Position numbers and translations under genes: made by a program
Notes under the pieces: generated by a model
What the model was told of the DNA's origin: nothing
What the model saw: only the letters and a program-made list of their open reading frames with translations
Databases searched by the model: none
Source of the DNA: Leptotrichia sp. oral taxon 223
GTDB taxonomy: Bacteria > Fusobacteriota > Fusobacteriia > Fusobacteriales > Leptotrichiaceae
Length of the DNA stretch: 64,000 bases
Assembly (NCBI RefSeq): GCF_013394795.1
Contig: NZ_JABXYU010000001.1
Coordinates: 868,001-932,000, forward strand
Direction: 5' to 3'
Shown here: positions 26,314 to 37,094 of the stretch, one piece after another
Layout of the letters: each line of letters begins with the position of its first letter
Position numbering within the stretch: position 1 is the stretch's first letter

Positions 26314-27501
26314 TCAATTTTCAAATTTACTAAAAAATCTTTTTATTTTGTCTTTAAAAGTATTTGCCTTTTTAAAATTTTTCTTATTGTCTAACGAGCC
26401 GTCAAATTCACGTAGGATTTCTTTTTGCTTATCAGTAAGATTTGTTGGCGTTTCCACTTTTATTTCGACAATTTCATCGCCTCTGTTCTCACTTCGGCTG
26501 TACTTAATTCCCTCATTTCTCAATCTGAATATTTTTCCATTTTGAGTTCCTTCAGGAATTACTATCTTTTTCTTGCCGCTAAGTGTAGGCACTTCCACTT
26601 CTCCGCCTAAAATAGCTGTTGTCATCTTTACAGGTACTTCACAATGAATATCGTATTCGCTTATTCTTTCAAAAATATCATGTTTTTCAACTGTTATATA
26701 CACGTATAAGTCCCCAAAGATTCCACCATTTTCTCCAGCGTTTCCACCTTCCCTTACAACAAGTCTTTGTCCAGTTTCAATACCCGACGGGAATCTTACT
26801 TTTCTTGTGCATGTTTCTTTTTCAAGGCCTGTTCCATGACAACTATGGCATTCCTTTTCAGGTATTTTTCCAGTTCCATGACACTTGTCACATTCCTGTA
26901 TTCCACTTGTCATGCCAAACAATGTTCTTTGCTGCACTCTTACATGTCCTGATCCGTTACATTTATCACATGTTTTCATATGATGTCCAGGTTCTGCACC
27001 ACTTCCATGACAAGTTTTACATTGTCCTTCTCTTTTATATTTTATTTCTTTTTCTGTACCAAAAGCCACATCTTCCAACGTCAATTTCAAGTTATATCTC
27101 AAGTCAGATCCCTGATGTACTCTTGGCCCTTGACTACGACTTCTTCCATCAAAAAAACTTCCAAAACTTCCGAAAATATCTCCCAGATCCTCAAATCCAA
27201 AGCCACCTGTGCTGCTTCTAAAGCCTCCAAAGCCTTGTTCACCAAAGCCGCCTGCGCCAGCACCAGCTCCTCCATTTTCAAACGCCGCATGTCCATACTG
27301 ATCATAAGCTGCCCTTTTTTGCGGATCGCTTAATACTTCATGTGCTTCCTGTACTTCCTTAAATTTGGCTTCAGCTTCAGGATTATCCTTGTTTCTATCT
27401 GGATGATATTTTTTTGCCATACTCCTATACGCCTTTTTTATATCCTGTTCCGAAGCGTTTTTGGGTACGCCAAGCACTTCATAATAATCTTTTTTTGCCA
27501 T
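26314..27501 (-). CDS. dnaJ: DnaJ, Hsp40 co-chaperone
   Basis: A 395-residue type I J-protein that delivers unfolded clients to DnaK and stimulates its ATPase. The J domain (1-70) has YHPDRN; a Gly/Phe-rich linker follows (about 76-125). The zinc-finger region has four CxxCxGxG units ([32 protein letters not shown]). Substrate-binding beta domains and a short lysine/phenylalanine-rich tail complete it. It is separated from dnaK by the epimerase and mazEF genes and has a 469-bp gap upstream with no CIRCE seen, so it may be regulated separately from hrcA-grpE-dnaK. Confidence 0.96.
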   Translation of the reverse strand: MAKKDYYEVLGVPKNASEQDIKKAYRSMAKKYHPDRNKDNPEAEAKFKEVQEAHEVLSDPQKRAAYDQYGHAAFENGGAGAGAGGFGEQGFGGFRSSTGGFGFEDLGDIFGSFGSFFDGRSRSQGPRVHQGSDLRYNLKLTLEDVAFGTEKEIKYKREGQCKTCHGSGAEPGHHMKTCDKCNGSGHVRVQQRTLFGMTSGIQECDKCHGTGKIPEKECHSCHGTGLEKETCTRKVRFPSGIETGQRLVVREGGNAGENGGIFGDLYVYITVEKHDIFERISEYDIHCEVPVKMTTAILGGEVEVPTLSGKKKIVIPEGTQNGKIFRLRNEGIKYSRSENRGDEIVEIKVETPTNLTDKQKEILREFDGSLDNKKNFKKANTFKDKIKRFFSKFEN

Positions 27502-27970
27502 TTCCTATTTCTATCCTTTCCACTTCTGCAAATTTTTATTTCTCTAATTTTTCTTATTTTCACAAATTATAGTAAAATCACTCTAAAATACAACTCAAAA
27601 ACTATAATAATTCTACTAAAATTTTATATTATTTAATCTTATGGTTAAATCACAAATTATTGTATTTTAAAACTTAAATACTTCTAAGCAGGCTTATTAA
27701 ACTAAATAATAACAACATTCCAAACGATACTGAACCTACAAAAATTATAAATTTTTCAAATTATTTTTTAGTACGTCCAACATTTTCACTTCCTTCTATT
27801 ATAATTCCATAAAAATATTTTCAACTAATGGAATTTATAATTTTTTAGTTTACATTAAACCTTAAATATCATACTAAAAATATAATCATTTAATAATCAG
27901 TTTTAAAAATTAATTGAGTATATTATAACCTAAATTTTCAATAAAACCAATATAAATTTGAAATTTTTCG
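27502..27970. other. 469-bp AT-rich gap with a possible broken micro-gene
   Basis: Mostly A/T without clear repeats. On the minus strand near 27784 an ATG behind AAGGAAG begins MLDVLKNN and stops; with one base added it would continue EKFIIFVGSVSFGMLLLFSL ISLLRSI to about 27676, a 36-residue single-span peptide. I give this little weight. No tRNA or other RNA gene was recognised. Confidence 0.3.
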
Positions 27971-28852
27971 TTATTTTTTTCCTTCCACAACTAATTTTGC
28001 AAAAAATTCTTCTCCATCTTTCAATTTCAAAATTCCAATTTTTTCTTCCAATTTCCCGCTCGCACTTTCAAAGTCAGAAATTCCATACCAAGGCTCTATA
28101 CACACATAAGGAGCTTTCGGCTTGCTCCAGAATGCAATATAAGGAAACCCTTTATACTCAACACTAAGCTCTTTAGAATTTTTACTATTTTTTATCGTAA
28201 CTTTCTCTGATTTCAAATCATCAAATACTATTGCATCATCATCAAACACTGTTTCAGTTATCTGCAATTTATTCTCATTATTCAAGCAATCAACTTTTTC
28301 ATCAAAAACTAACCCATTATCAGTAAGTTTATATTTCTGCGAAGTTTCATTTTTCTCAAATTCCAAATAATAATCACTCAATTTTATATCATCATTTACA
28401 TCAAGTGCAAATGCAGGATGTGTCCCAAGCGAAAAATACATATCAGAATTATTTTTATTAACAACATTATACCCAATTTCCAAAGTATTTCCAACAATTG
28501 TATAAGTTATAAACAATTCAAACTCAAACGGATACTTCTGTAAGGTTTCTTTATTAGAAGAAAATCTAAACTTCAAAGAAGTTTCATTTTTCTCAACCAG
28601 TTCAAAATCCTCAGTTCGAGCAAATCCATGCCGTGTAGAAATTTTATATTCTTTTCCGTTGTAACTATAAGCCCCATTTTTTATAGTCCCAACAAACGGA
28701 AACAGCACAGGTGAACTGGCAGCCCAAAACTCAGGCTTTCTGTCCCACATAAACTCTTCTCCATTCACTTTATAACTTCGTAATTCCGCTCCTCTATCCG
28801 CAACTGCAATTTCAACATTCCCATATTTTAAAGTATTTATTGTACTTTCCAT
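27971..28852 (-). CDS. aldose 1-epimerase family protein
   Basis: A 293-residue protein from the ATG at 28852 (MESTINTLKYG), chosen because GAGGATG precedes it and a longer start would overlap the mazF gene. It belongs to the galactose-mutarotase/hexose-6-phosphate epimerase-like superfamily: WAASSPVLFPFVGTIKNG near 60-77, a conserved RHGFAR near 90-95 and THPAF near 155-159 provide the catalytic-type His residues, and an acidic residue follows in CIEPWYG near 268. It probably interconverts alpha and beta anomers of a sugar or sugar phosphate; the substrate is unknown. Confidence 0.85.
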   Translation of the reverse strand: MESTINTLKYGNVEIAVADRGAELRSYKVNGEEFMWDRKPEFWAASSPVLFPFVGTIKNGAYSYNGKEYKISTRHGFARTEDFELVEKNETSLKFRFSSNKETLQKYPFEFELFITYTIVGNTLEIGYNVVNKNNSDMYFSLGTHPAFALDVNDDIKLSDYYLEFEKNETSQKYKLTDNGLVFDEKVDCLNNENKLQITETVFDDDAIVFDDLKSEKVTIKNSKNSKELSVEYKGFPYIAFWSKPKAPYVCIEPWYGISDFESASGKLEEKIGILKLKDGEEFFAKLVVEGKK

Positions 28853-28883
28853 CTTTAACACATCCTCTATAAAGAATTTATTT

Positions 28884-29213
28884 CTATACAACCTCAATCT
28901 CAAACCCAATAACTTCAGATACCTTTTTTAACAGATCTTTTGGTAATTTTTCTATATATTTGTATCCTCTTTCATAAATATCCATTGCACGAACATGTTC
29001 ACAGAGTATTACACCAGTTATATCTACTCTTTCATCTAATTCTACATGTAGTGGAAATTCTTTCGATGTGTTAGTTATTGGACAAACAATTGCCATTTTA
29101 GTTTGATTATTATATGTGTTGTTACTAATAACTAAAGCTGGTCTATATCCTGCCTGCTCATGCCCTTTATTTGGATTAAAGTTTATTTTTATTATATCCC
29201 CTTGTTTTACCAT
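28884..29213 (-). CDS. mazF: MazF/PemK-family mRNA interferase toxin
   Basis: A 109-residue ribonuclease toxin. It has the MazF start VKQGDIIKINFNPNKGHEQAGYRPALVIS (described here as the GD...GxEQxGxRP signature at about 5-24), CPITNTSKEFPLHVEL and the conserved VILCEHVRAMD. Catalytic-type Arg (in YRPALV) and Thr (in CPITN) are present. Its ATG overlaps the antitoxin gene by 7 nt. When the labile antitoxin is lost it should cleave single-stranded mRNA at a short specific word, which cannot be predicted from sequence. Confidence 0.92.
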   Translation of the reverse strand: MVKQGDIIKINFNPNKGHEQAGYRPALVISNNTYNNQTKMAIVCPITNTSKEFPLHVELDERVDITGVILCEHVRAMDIYERGYKYIEKLPKDLLKKVSEVIGFEIEVV

Positions 29214-29455
29214 ATTTCTTTACCAACCTCATTATCCCAGTCTAAATCTATTTTTTCATATTCACCATCATAATTTAAAAATAATTTCTCAATATTGCTC
29301 AATTTTTCTTCTACTTTTTTTATTTTCAAGCAATTTTCCCCTTCTTCAATTGAAATACTGTCATTTACTTTTAAATCTAACATTTCTAACATTTTTTTAG
29401 GTATTCTGATACCTTGACTATTTCCCCATTTTTTTATTTTTGAAACCTCTGTCAT
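29207..29455 (-). CDS. mazE: MazE-family antitoxin (AbrB-type)
   Basis: An 82-residue antitoxin with an N-terminal swapped-hairpin AbrB domain, KKWGNSQGIRIPKKMLEML (residues 8-26), followed by an acidic C-terminal tail that should occupy the MazF active site. It precedes mazF with a 7-nt overlap. A 10-bp inverted repeat 17 bp upstream of the ATG is a good candidate for the self-regulatory operator. Confidence 0.92.
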   Translation of the reverse strand: MTEVSKIKKWGNSQGIRIPKKMLEMLDLKVNDSISIEEGENCLKIKKVEEKLSNIEKLFLNYDGEYEKIDLDWDNEVGKEIW

Positions 29456-29472
29456 AACAATTTCTCCTTTTC

Positions 29473-29499
29473 AAAAGTATATCCATAGTATATACTTTT
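29473..29499. promoter_or_regulatory. mazEF operator palindrome
   Basis: AAAAGTATAT at 29473-29482 and ATATACTTTT at 29490-29499 form a perfect 10-bp inverted repeat with a 7-nt centre, placed between the mazE ATG and the upstream terminator. It includes TATACT, which could serve as the -10 box, so MazE binding would occlude the promoter. Confidence 0.65.
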
Positions 29500-29530
29500 T
29501 TCGTAAAAAAAACAATTATTTTTTACAAAA

Positions 29531-29552
29531 GAAGGAGAACTAATTCCCCTTC
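29531..29552 (-). terminator. Rho-independent terminator of the hrcA-grpE-dnaK operon
   Basis: Minus strand: GAAGGGGAA and TTCTCCTTC form a 9-bp stem (one G-T) with a TTAG loop, then TTTTG. It follows the dnaK stop by 44 bp. Confidence 0.75.
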
Positions 29553-29595
29553 CTCCACAATATTTTCTTTTACTTCAATTTTTTATATTTCTTAA

Positions 29596-31440
<1,845 letters not shown>

Positions 31441-31500
31441 TTATCAAATATTTTATTATAATTTTTTTCAAATTTATTTATTTTTAAATTTCATTTTTTA

Positions 31501-32085
31501 CTATTTCTTATTAACTGTTACCATCGCAGGCCTTACAACCTTCCCTTTCATCTTGTACCCTTTCTGGAAAACTTGCACAACCATGTTGTCATCCAGTTCT
31601 TCTTTGTTTTCAGTAATCATTGCTTTATGTTCGTAAGGATTGTACTCTTTTCCAGCCGCTTCAATTTCTTCCACGCCTTCTTCAGTCAATAAATGCTTCA
31701 AATTATTCAAAATCATATTAACTCCTTCGATTAATGAATCAAAGTTTTGACTTTCCTTCGAGGCGTCAACCGCTCTTTCCAGATTATCTATATTGTCCAG
31801 CAATTTAACGACAATTTCTTCAGAAGCGTATTTTCTCATTTCAGCAACTTCATTTTCTTTCCTTTTTGCAAAGTTTTGAAATTCAGCTAACTTTCTTGTG
31901 TATGAATTTTTCCATTCCTGAAGTTCAGCTTCCAATTTTTTTACCTTATTGCCACAATCATCAGAAGTTTCCTCCATACTTTTTTCAGCGGCTTTATTTT
32001 CTGCATTTTCATTTTGTTCCTCAACCGCCTCATTTTGTACAGCTTCACCTTCCAAATTTTCCTTTTCCAAATCTTTTTCCGACAT
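31501..32085 (-). CDS. grpE: GrpE, nucleotide exchange factor of DnaK
   Basis: A 194-residue protein with a long acidic N-terminus (1-45), a coiled-coil helix (KKLEAELQEWKNSYTRKLAE), the conserved FQNFAKRKENE and LLDNIDNLERA segments, and the C-terminal beta-domain with QVFQKGYKMKGKVVRPAMVTV. It releases ADP from DnaK. It lies between hrcA (21 nt upstream) and dnaK (78 nt downstream). Confidence 0.96.
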   Translation of the reverse strand: MSEKDLEKENLEGEAVQNEAVEEQNENAENKAAEKSMEETSDDCGNKVKKLEAELQEWKNSYTRKLAEFQNFAKRKENEVAEMRKYASEEIVVKLLDNIDNLERAVDASKESQNFDSLIEGVNMILNNLKHLLTEEGVEEIEAAGKEYNPYEHKAMITENKEELDDNMVVQVFQKGYKMKGKVVRPAMVTVNKK

Positions 32086-32106
32086 TTAAAAAACCCACTC
32101 TCCTTC

Positions 32107-33117
32107 TTATTTATTTTTTTGATTTAATAACTGATTTACTTCTTCTGCCACATATTCAACGAGTCCAACCGTCTTTGAATATTCCATCCTCTTTGGCCCA
32201 ATCACACCAATAATCCCCTTCGCATTATTAAGTGTGTAAACCGAAAACACAAACGAAAAATCCTCAAGTCCTGCGATTTTCAAATCTTCTCCAAAAATCA
32301 CATTCACTTCTCCATCCTTAAATTCCTCCATCTGCAAAAACTGTGAAAACACATTCCGCAAATCATTCGGATTATTAAACAGTTTTACTCGGTTTATAAG
32401 GTTCATTACATCGGATGCGTTATTTTCAATTAAATTCGTTCCCCCTTCAAAAAATAATTTTCCTTCATCGGAAATTCCATTATCCTCGAAATCGCTTTGC
32501 AAAAATAAACTTGTATTTGTGAAAAAATCCTTCAAGTCAGACAATGTAAAATACTGACTATTTGCAATTTTCTCATTCAAAAAACTATTTATTGCTTCCA
32601 CTTCATTTTCAGTTACAGGTTTTTCCAGAAAAATATTCAGATTTTTTGTAAGGAAAGAATTCATTACAACTACGGCAAGTACAGTCGTTTCATTAATATG
32701 CACCAGTTTTACTTTTTTTACACCTTCCTGCGTAAACGCCGGCTCTAATACAACTCCGGCATATTGACTAATTTTTGACAATAACCTGGATGTTTCCTCA
32801 AATATCATATCAATCTGATTCATCCGTCTATTGTACGCCTGCATGACTTTCGCCTTTTCCTCCTGAGAAATATCCCTGATTTTCAAAAGCTCATCGACAT
32901 ACAGCTTATATCCTTCACTTGTCGGAATACGCCCAGAAGATGTATGTGTTTTTGCAATCAGGCCCTTATCTTCCAAATCTGCCATTGTATTTCGAATAGT
33001 CGCCGAAGACACTCCAATATTATACTTCTTCTCAAGTGTCCGTGATCCCACACTCTCACCAAATTCCAGATAATGCTTGATAATAGCCTTTAAAATCAAT
33101 TGCTCCCTATCATTCAT
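32107..33117 (-). CDS. hrcA: HrcA, heat-shock repressor
   Basis: A 336-residue repressor with an N-terminal winged helix (REQLILKAIIKHYLEFGE, SSATIRNTMADLEDKGL, HTSSGRIPTSEGYKLYVD) and a GAF-like dimerisation domain ending in FSVYTLNNAKGIIGVIGPKR. It binds CIRCE when folded by chaperonin and loses activity at high temperature. It is the first gene of its operon; a slightly degenerate CIRCE element lies 22 bp upstream of its start. Confidence 0.96.
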   Translation of the reverse strand: MNDREQLILKAIIKHYLEFGESVGSRTLEKKYNIGVSSATIRNTMADLEDKGLIAKTHTSSGRIPTSEGYKLYVDELLKIRDISQEEKAKVMQAYNRRMNQIDMIFEETSRLLSKISQYAGVVLEPAFTQEGVKKVKLVHINETTVLAVVVMNSFLTKNLNIFLEKPVTENEVEAINSFLNEKIANSQYFTLSDLKDFFTNTSLFLQSDFEDNGISDEGKLFFEGGTNLIENNASDVMNLINRVKLFNNPNDLRNVFSQFLQMEEFKDGEVNVIFGEDLKIAGLEDFSFVFSVYTLNNAKGIIGVIGPKRMEYSKTVGLVEYVAEEVNQLLNQKNK

Positions 33118-33139
33118 CTCGGCACCTTCCTTTTTCTTG

Positions 33140-33166
33140 TTAGCACTCTCTGTGTTAGGTTGCTAA
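33140..33166. promoter_or_regulatory. CIRCE operator of the heat-shock operon
   Basis: TTAGCACTC (33140-33148), a 9-nt spacer and GGTTGCTAA (33158-33166) match the CIRCE consensus TTAGCACTC-N9-GAGTGCTAA with two mismatches in the distal arm. It lies directly upstream of hrcA, the normal place. Confidence 0.88.
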
Positions 33167-33313
33167 CTATAGATATATAATATTACATTTTTTAAAATTT
33201 GTCAACACTTTTTTTAAAATTTTTTCATTTTTTCAGAAAATTTTTTATGATATTAAAGGAAGTGCTATAAATACTGAACTTTTTTAAGTTTATTTTTTAA
33301 ATTTTTTTATTAC

Positions 33314-33343
33314 AAAAAAATAAGGCTGTCAAAAAACAACCTT
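33314..33343 (-). terminator. Rho-independent terminator after the 33.4-kb secreted-protein gene
   Basis: Minus strand: AAGGTTGT and ACAGCCTT form an 8-bp stem (one G-T) around TTTTTG, then ATTTTTTTG. Confidence 0.8.
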
Positions 33344-33351
33344 TTTTAATT

Positions 33352-33864
33352 TCAATTATATAATCTTTCATTTAATTTATCTGGAAAATCATAAGTATTG
33401 ACATAACCTGCTCCATCTACATACCAATTACCATCTATATTTACCATTTTTACATAAGTATTGTGAACATTTCGAGATCTCAACAATACATATCCTGTAT
33501 CTTCATCATAATATATTGCTTTATACCCACCATTTGTATCTGGAGCTTGTCCAGTTAATACCCAGTCGGCATCCATAGGTACTCCTAAATAATCCTCTGG
33601 TATTCCTTCACTCCAATCAGCATTATTATTATATTCAACCAACTGTCCATAAATATCTCTAAAATCTTCCGTAATATTTTGATTTTTCAAAACCCAATTA
33701 TCTTTATTTTTATTTTCACTTCTAACAGCATAGCCATTAATAAAATTTTCTGCCACTTTTTGTGGTGTATTACTATTACTTGACACTTTCTTTTTTGTAG
33801 CACTATAACTTACTACATTTATTGTTAAAATTAATGTAATTATCATTAAAATTAGTTTTTTCAT
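33352..33864 (-). CDS. secreted protein of unknown function
   Basis: A 170-residue protein with a clear signal peptide (1 to about 20, ending SYSATKKK) and a periplasmic domain with KVAENFINGYAVR near the mature N-terminus and ITEDFRDIYGQLVEYN, VDGNWYVDGAGYVNTYDFP later. The pattern of a helix followed by a beta-sheet with a final 'GxWYVD' is reminiscent of DUF3828/NTF2-like secreted domains, but I cannot assign it firmly. Its signal peptide is nearly the same as that of the chimeric amidase gene at 35.3 kb. Last gene of a three-gene minus-strand set with the LprI-like gene and the small exported protein. Confidence 0.7.
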   Translation of the reverse strand: MKKLILMIITLILTINVVSYSATKKKVSSNSNTPQKVAENFINGYAVRSENKNKDNWVLKNQNITEDFRDIYGQLVEYNNNADWSEGIPEDYLGVPMDADWVLTGQAPDTNGGYKAIYYDEDTGYVLLRSRNVHNTYVKMVNIDGNWYVDGAGYVNTYDFPDKLNERLYN

Positions 33865-33917
33865 AATTTAATTCCTCCTAAAATTTATTTATTATTCTAT
33901 AATTTTTAATAATTTAC

Positions 33918-34529
33918 TTAATTATGTAAACTATCATACATTCTTGCAAGTTCTATAGTCCGAGCTTTTACCATATCTATTTTTGTTCCAATTTTTCTTA
34001 ACTGAACTATACTTCCACATCCATTTTCTCCTTCTTCTCCACATTCTTCATATATTATTTTTTTGGTTTTATTAACCATTCCTTTTAACCAAGCTCTTTC
34101 CTCGTTTCGTAATTTTGTTTTTTGACTGTCTGGCAACTCTGACATAAGAAGTTTATAAACTTTATTCAATTCTTTATCCCATGCTTGATACGCCGCTTCA
34201 GCTTGATAATACATTTGACTATCAGAACCATCGAATCCTGTATCTTGAACTGAACTCATTCTATTCATCAATTCAGCTTCATAATTTGTCCTTTTTTTAG
34301 CAATTACTGATGCAGATGTTTCTTGTGAAGTTGTTACTTGTGCCATTTGTTGCTGTTCATTTTGATTTTTTATCATTTCCTGTTTTGTCTTTTCTTGCTC
34401 TAGTTTCACCTTTGCCTGCAGTTCTTGAGTTTTTATGTAAGAGCTGTACATCAAAAAAGCTCCTCCTAGAAAAAATGTAAATATTACAACACTTGCTATA
34501 ATAACTATTATAGTAATTTTTTTATTCAT
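33918..34529 (-). CDS. LprI/DUF1311-family protein with N-terminal membrane anchor
   Basis: A 203-residue protein: a membrane anchor (about 6-27), a Gln/Glu/Lys-rich coiled linker (about 32-70), and a DUF1311 (lysozyme-inhibitor LprI-type) domain with AYQAWDKELNKVYKLLMSEL and KTKLRNEERAWLKG, which is the family signature. Two cysteine-containing loops (ECGEEGENGCGS) follow. It should sit on the outer face of the inner membrane, or in the periplasm, and may protect against lysozyme-like enzymes. A paralogue of the same layout is at 35649-36266. Confidence 0.82.
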   Translation of the reverse strand: MNKKITIIVIIASVVIFTFFLGGAFLMYSSYIKTQELQAKVKLEQEKTKQEMIKNQNEQQQMAQVTTSQETSASVIAKKRTNYEAELMNRMSSVQDTGFDGSDSQMYYQAEAAYQAWDKELNKVYKLLMSELPDSQKTKLRNEERAWLKGMVNKTKKIIYEECGEEGENGCGSIVQLRKIGTKIDMVKARTIELARMYDSLHN

Positions 34530-34573
34530 AATTATTTTCCTTTCATTATTTTTATATTTTGGATAAAATAGAT

Positions 34574-34822
34574 TTAGTCATATAAATTATATAAATATGT
34601 TGCTCCTGTAAAATATAAATTTCTGTAACCATTTCCTTCAAAATACACTCTGTAAACACTTCCATATGAAATGTCTTCAAAAACATAATTACTAAAATTA
34701 AACCTTTTCCCTGATTGTAAACTTATGCAAGTATCATCTTCTATTACTTTACATTCTTCAACATATCTTGAAAAACCAAGAACACCAAATAATAACAACA
34801 TTCCTAATATTAGTTTTTTCAT
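34574..34822 (-). CDS. small exported protein (RYVEEC family), paralogue of 40.2-kb gene
   Basis: An 82-residue protein with signal peptide MKKLILGMLLLFGVLGFSRY and a mature domain of about 60 residues with two cysteines (CKVIEDDTC) and the conserved SGKRFNFSNY, VYRVYFEGNGYRNLYFTG. The gene at 40172-40408 encodes a close relative. I do not recognise a family. The promoter region about 140 bp upstream carries a G9 tract next to the -10 box. Confidence 0.7.
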   Translation of the reverse strand: MKKLILGMLLLFGVLGFSRYVEECKVIEDDTCISLQSGKRFNFSNYVFEDISYGSVYRVYFEGNGYRNLYFTGATYLYNLYD

Positions 34823-34939
34823 AAATTAATCATTCCTTTATAAATTTTATTACATTTTGAAAACAAATCATCTCATAATTTTAATTTTATGTCTAATTTT
34901 TCCTAAATAACAAAATCAGCAAATTTTTTTCCAAATTTT

Positions 34940-35020
34940 CAATATATGAAAACTAAGCCTTTTATATTATACCCCCCCCCGTTTGATTTTAATTTCAAAA
35001 ACATTAAATAAAAATTAATT
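34940..35020 (-). promoter_or_regulatory. promoter module P1 with G9 tract abutting -10
   Basis: Minus strand: TTGAAA (34993-34998), 21 bp including nine G (34972-34980), then TATAAT (34966-34971) and AAAAGGCTTAGTTTT. The same module, without the G run, occurs at 36490-36560 (GGAGAGGGTATACT) and 40520-40590 (AGCAGGGTATAAT). The conserved G-rich edge, TATAAT and CTTAGTTT mark it as a shared promoter. Confidence 0.65.
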
Positions 35021-35172
35021 TAAAAAGAAAATCAATGTTTTTTTACATTTTTTCATATATTTTAAAACAAAATTCTAAATAAAATCACATTTTATCATAA
35101 CTTTAAGTATCTTTTAAAATAAAAATACCTTAAATCTAAAGTCAAATCTTATATTTTCTAATTATTTTTCTC

Positions 35173-35210
35173 AAAAAAAAGACTATTTTAGCCTAATCAC
35201 TAAAACAGTC
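35173..35210 (-). terminator. Rho-independent terminator after the chimeric amidase gene
   Basis: Minus strand: GACTGTTTTAG and CTAAAATAGTC form an 11-bp stem (one G-T), followed by TTTTTTTT. It is 62 bp past the stop codon at 35272. Confidence 0.85.
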
Positions 35211-35271
35211 CTTATCTTTACATATTATTAACTTTAATTTTTTTCTCTTATAAAATTCAGAATTTTTTATT

Positions 35272-35640
35272 CTATCTTTCTCTGAAATACTTATCAATTC
35301 CATTCACAATTCCTTTTACCATTACATTTTGAAATTCTGGAGAAGCGATTTTTCTATCTTCTTCAGGATTTGTCATAAATCTCATTTCTAGTAATGTATT
35401 TGTAACTGTTGACCAATTTGTGCCTATTAAATCATCTCTATAGGAAACTCCTCTGTTTTTAAATCCTGTTGATTTTGTGTATTCTAATAAAATTGTTCTT
35501 AAAAATCTGTCGTTTGATTTCTGCACTTTTTTCAGTGTATTATTATCGCTTACTGATTTCTTTTTTGTAGTACCATAACTTATCACGTTTAGTGTTAAAA
35601 TAAATATAATTAACATTAAAATTAATTTTTTTATTTTTAT
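35272..35640 (-). pseudogene. chimeric, truncated N-acetylmuramoyl-L-alanine amidase
   Basis: The 3' two-thirds (KKVQKSNDRF, GVSYRDDLIGTNWSTVTNTL, FMTNPEED, GIDKYFRER) is nearly identical to the last 80 residues of the intact amidase at 39337-40023. The 5' part encodes a signal peptide (KKLILMLIIFILTLNVISYG) like that of the 33.4-kb secreted protein. The ATG expected before KKLIL has become ATA, so the first start left is an internal ATG at 35616. The zinc-binding His and Glu residues of the N-terminal half are missing; only the C-terminal catalytic-type Glu (LLEM) remains. It cannot be an active amidase. Confidence 0.75.
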
Positions 35641-35648
35641 ATCTAAAT

Positions 35649-36266
35649 TTAATTACCATGCAATTCATCATACATCTTAGCAAGTTCTATTGTCCGAGCT
35701 TTTACCATATCCAGTTTTGTTCCAATTTCAATTAATGTAGCCAATGTTCCACATGCCATTCGTGTTCCATTTTCATCTAATCCGCAAGAATCATCTAATT
35801 CTCTTTCCACTGTATCAATCATTTTTTTCAACCAAGCTCTTTCCTCATTTTGTAATCTTGTTTTTTGACTGGCTGGCAACTCTGACATAAAAAGCCTATA
35901 AATTTTATTTAATTCCTTATCCCAAGCTTTATATGCTCGGTTTGCCTGTGCGCCCATTTCTCCATTAGTCCCATCAAAACCTATATCCTGAACTGAACTC
36001 ATTCTATCCATCAATTCAGCCTCATAATTTGTTCTTTTTCTAGCAGCCGCTGATGTTGAGGTTTTCTGTAAAGTTGTTACTTGTGCCATTTGCTGCTGTT
36101 CATTTTGATTTTTTATCATTTCCTGTTTTGTCTTTTCTTGCTCCAACTTTACTTTTGTCTGTAATTCCTGTGTTTTTATACCAGAACTATATGCCAAAAA
36201 AGCCCCTCCTAGAAAAAATACAAATATTGCAATACAAACTAAAGTTATTGCTTTTTTTCTATCCAT
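35649..36266 (-). CDS. LprI/DUF1311-family protein, second copy
   Basis: A 205-residue paralogue of the protein at 33918-34529, sharing the membrane anchor, the KTQELQTKVKLEQEKTKQEM linker and the domain phrases AYKAWDKELNKIYRLFMSEL and KTRLQNEERAWLKK. The C-terminal cysteine loop differs (DDSCGLDENGTRMACG), so the two may have distinct partners. It sits in the duplicated segment upstream of the chimeric amidase gene, with promoter module P2 about 230 bp upstream. Confidence 0.82.
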   Translation of the reverse strand: MDRKKAITLVCIAIFVFFLGGAFLAYSSGIKTQELQTKVKLEQEKTKQEMIKNQNEQQQMAQVTTLQKTSTSAAARKRTNYEAELMDRMSSVQDIGFDGTNGEMGAQANRAYKAWDKELNKIYRLFMSELPASQKTRLQNEERAWLKKMIDTVERELDDSCGLDENGTRMACGTLATLIEIGTKLDMVKARTIELAKMYDELHGN

Positions 36267-37094
36267 ATTTTCTTTCCTTTCTACTTTCCACTATCTTTAA
36301 AATAAACTTCCATTTATCCAAATTAATCTTGGATTATCTGTACTTTCTTTCCACAGTAATAATTTTTTCTTAATTCAATTTCTCCTTTATAAATTTCATC
36401 ATTTTTTCCAATCAAAATATTTATTATATTTAATTTTTAGATTCATTTTTACCAAAAAATCAAAAAAAAATATTTTTCAAAATTTTGAACAAAAAAACTA
36501 AGCCTTTTATATTATATAGTATACCCTCTCCATGTTTGATTTTGGTTTCAATATAATTAAATAAAAATTGAATTATTATTATGCTTTTTTTATTTTTTGA
36601 AACAAAATTCTAGATAAAGTCATATTTTTTTATAATTTTAAATATCCTTTAGACTAAAAAAATCTTATACTAAACTCCATTTAAATAACGAATTTATTAC
36701 AAACTTTTCTAGCAAAGGATAAAAACCTAATATTTTCAAATAATTAAAATATAATTTTTACTTTTTAAACAGAGTCTAGTATAAACTAATCTGTCAGAGC
36801 ATTTTTTTGTGCTGACAAAACTTTTTGAGCATAACGAGTTTTTTGTCAGTGCATAAAAATGTCATAGACTAGCCATAGGTTATTGCGTAGCAATCTTGCC
36901 ACAATTTTAATTATTAGGACAAACCTTTACTGCAAGATAAGGTTTTGCGACAATGAGCAATCCTACAAAAATAAAAAAGAAAAAAGTCGAATGATTATGA
37001 AATAGCTATTAAGTAACCCTGTTATAAAAATTTATTCCTATTTTCAAAAGGGGTTAGTATTAACTTATAAAATCACATCCTAACTAATTTTTCT
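36267..37094. other. 828-bp intergenic region: promoter P2 and structured repeat
   Basis: Holds promoter module P2 (36490-36560), a stretch to about 36700 that resembles 35000-35140 (evidence of segmental duplication), and structured repeat copy 2 (36771-36909). Beyond about 36910 to 37090 I see no gene or clear signal. Confidence 0.5.
36771..36909 (+). repeat. structured intergenic repeat, copy 2
   Basis: Its right end, CCATAGGTTATTGCGTAGCA plus ATCTTGCCACAATTTTA at 36873-36909, matches copy 1 at 25276-25311. A 9-bp hairpin, CTGACAAAA (36812-36820) with TTTTGTCAG (36841-36849), lies in the otherwise different middle. Same orientation as copy 1. Confidence 0.6.

Noticed and set aside
37000-37090. 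Plus-strand signals near GGGGTTAGTATTAAC as a promoter or gene
   Set aside because: No open frame or consensus spacing follows; likely chance in AT-rich DNA.
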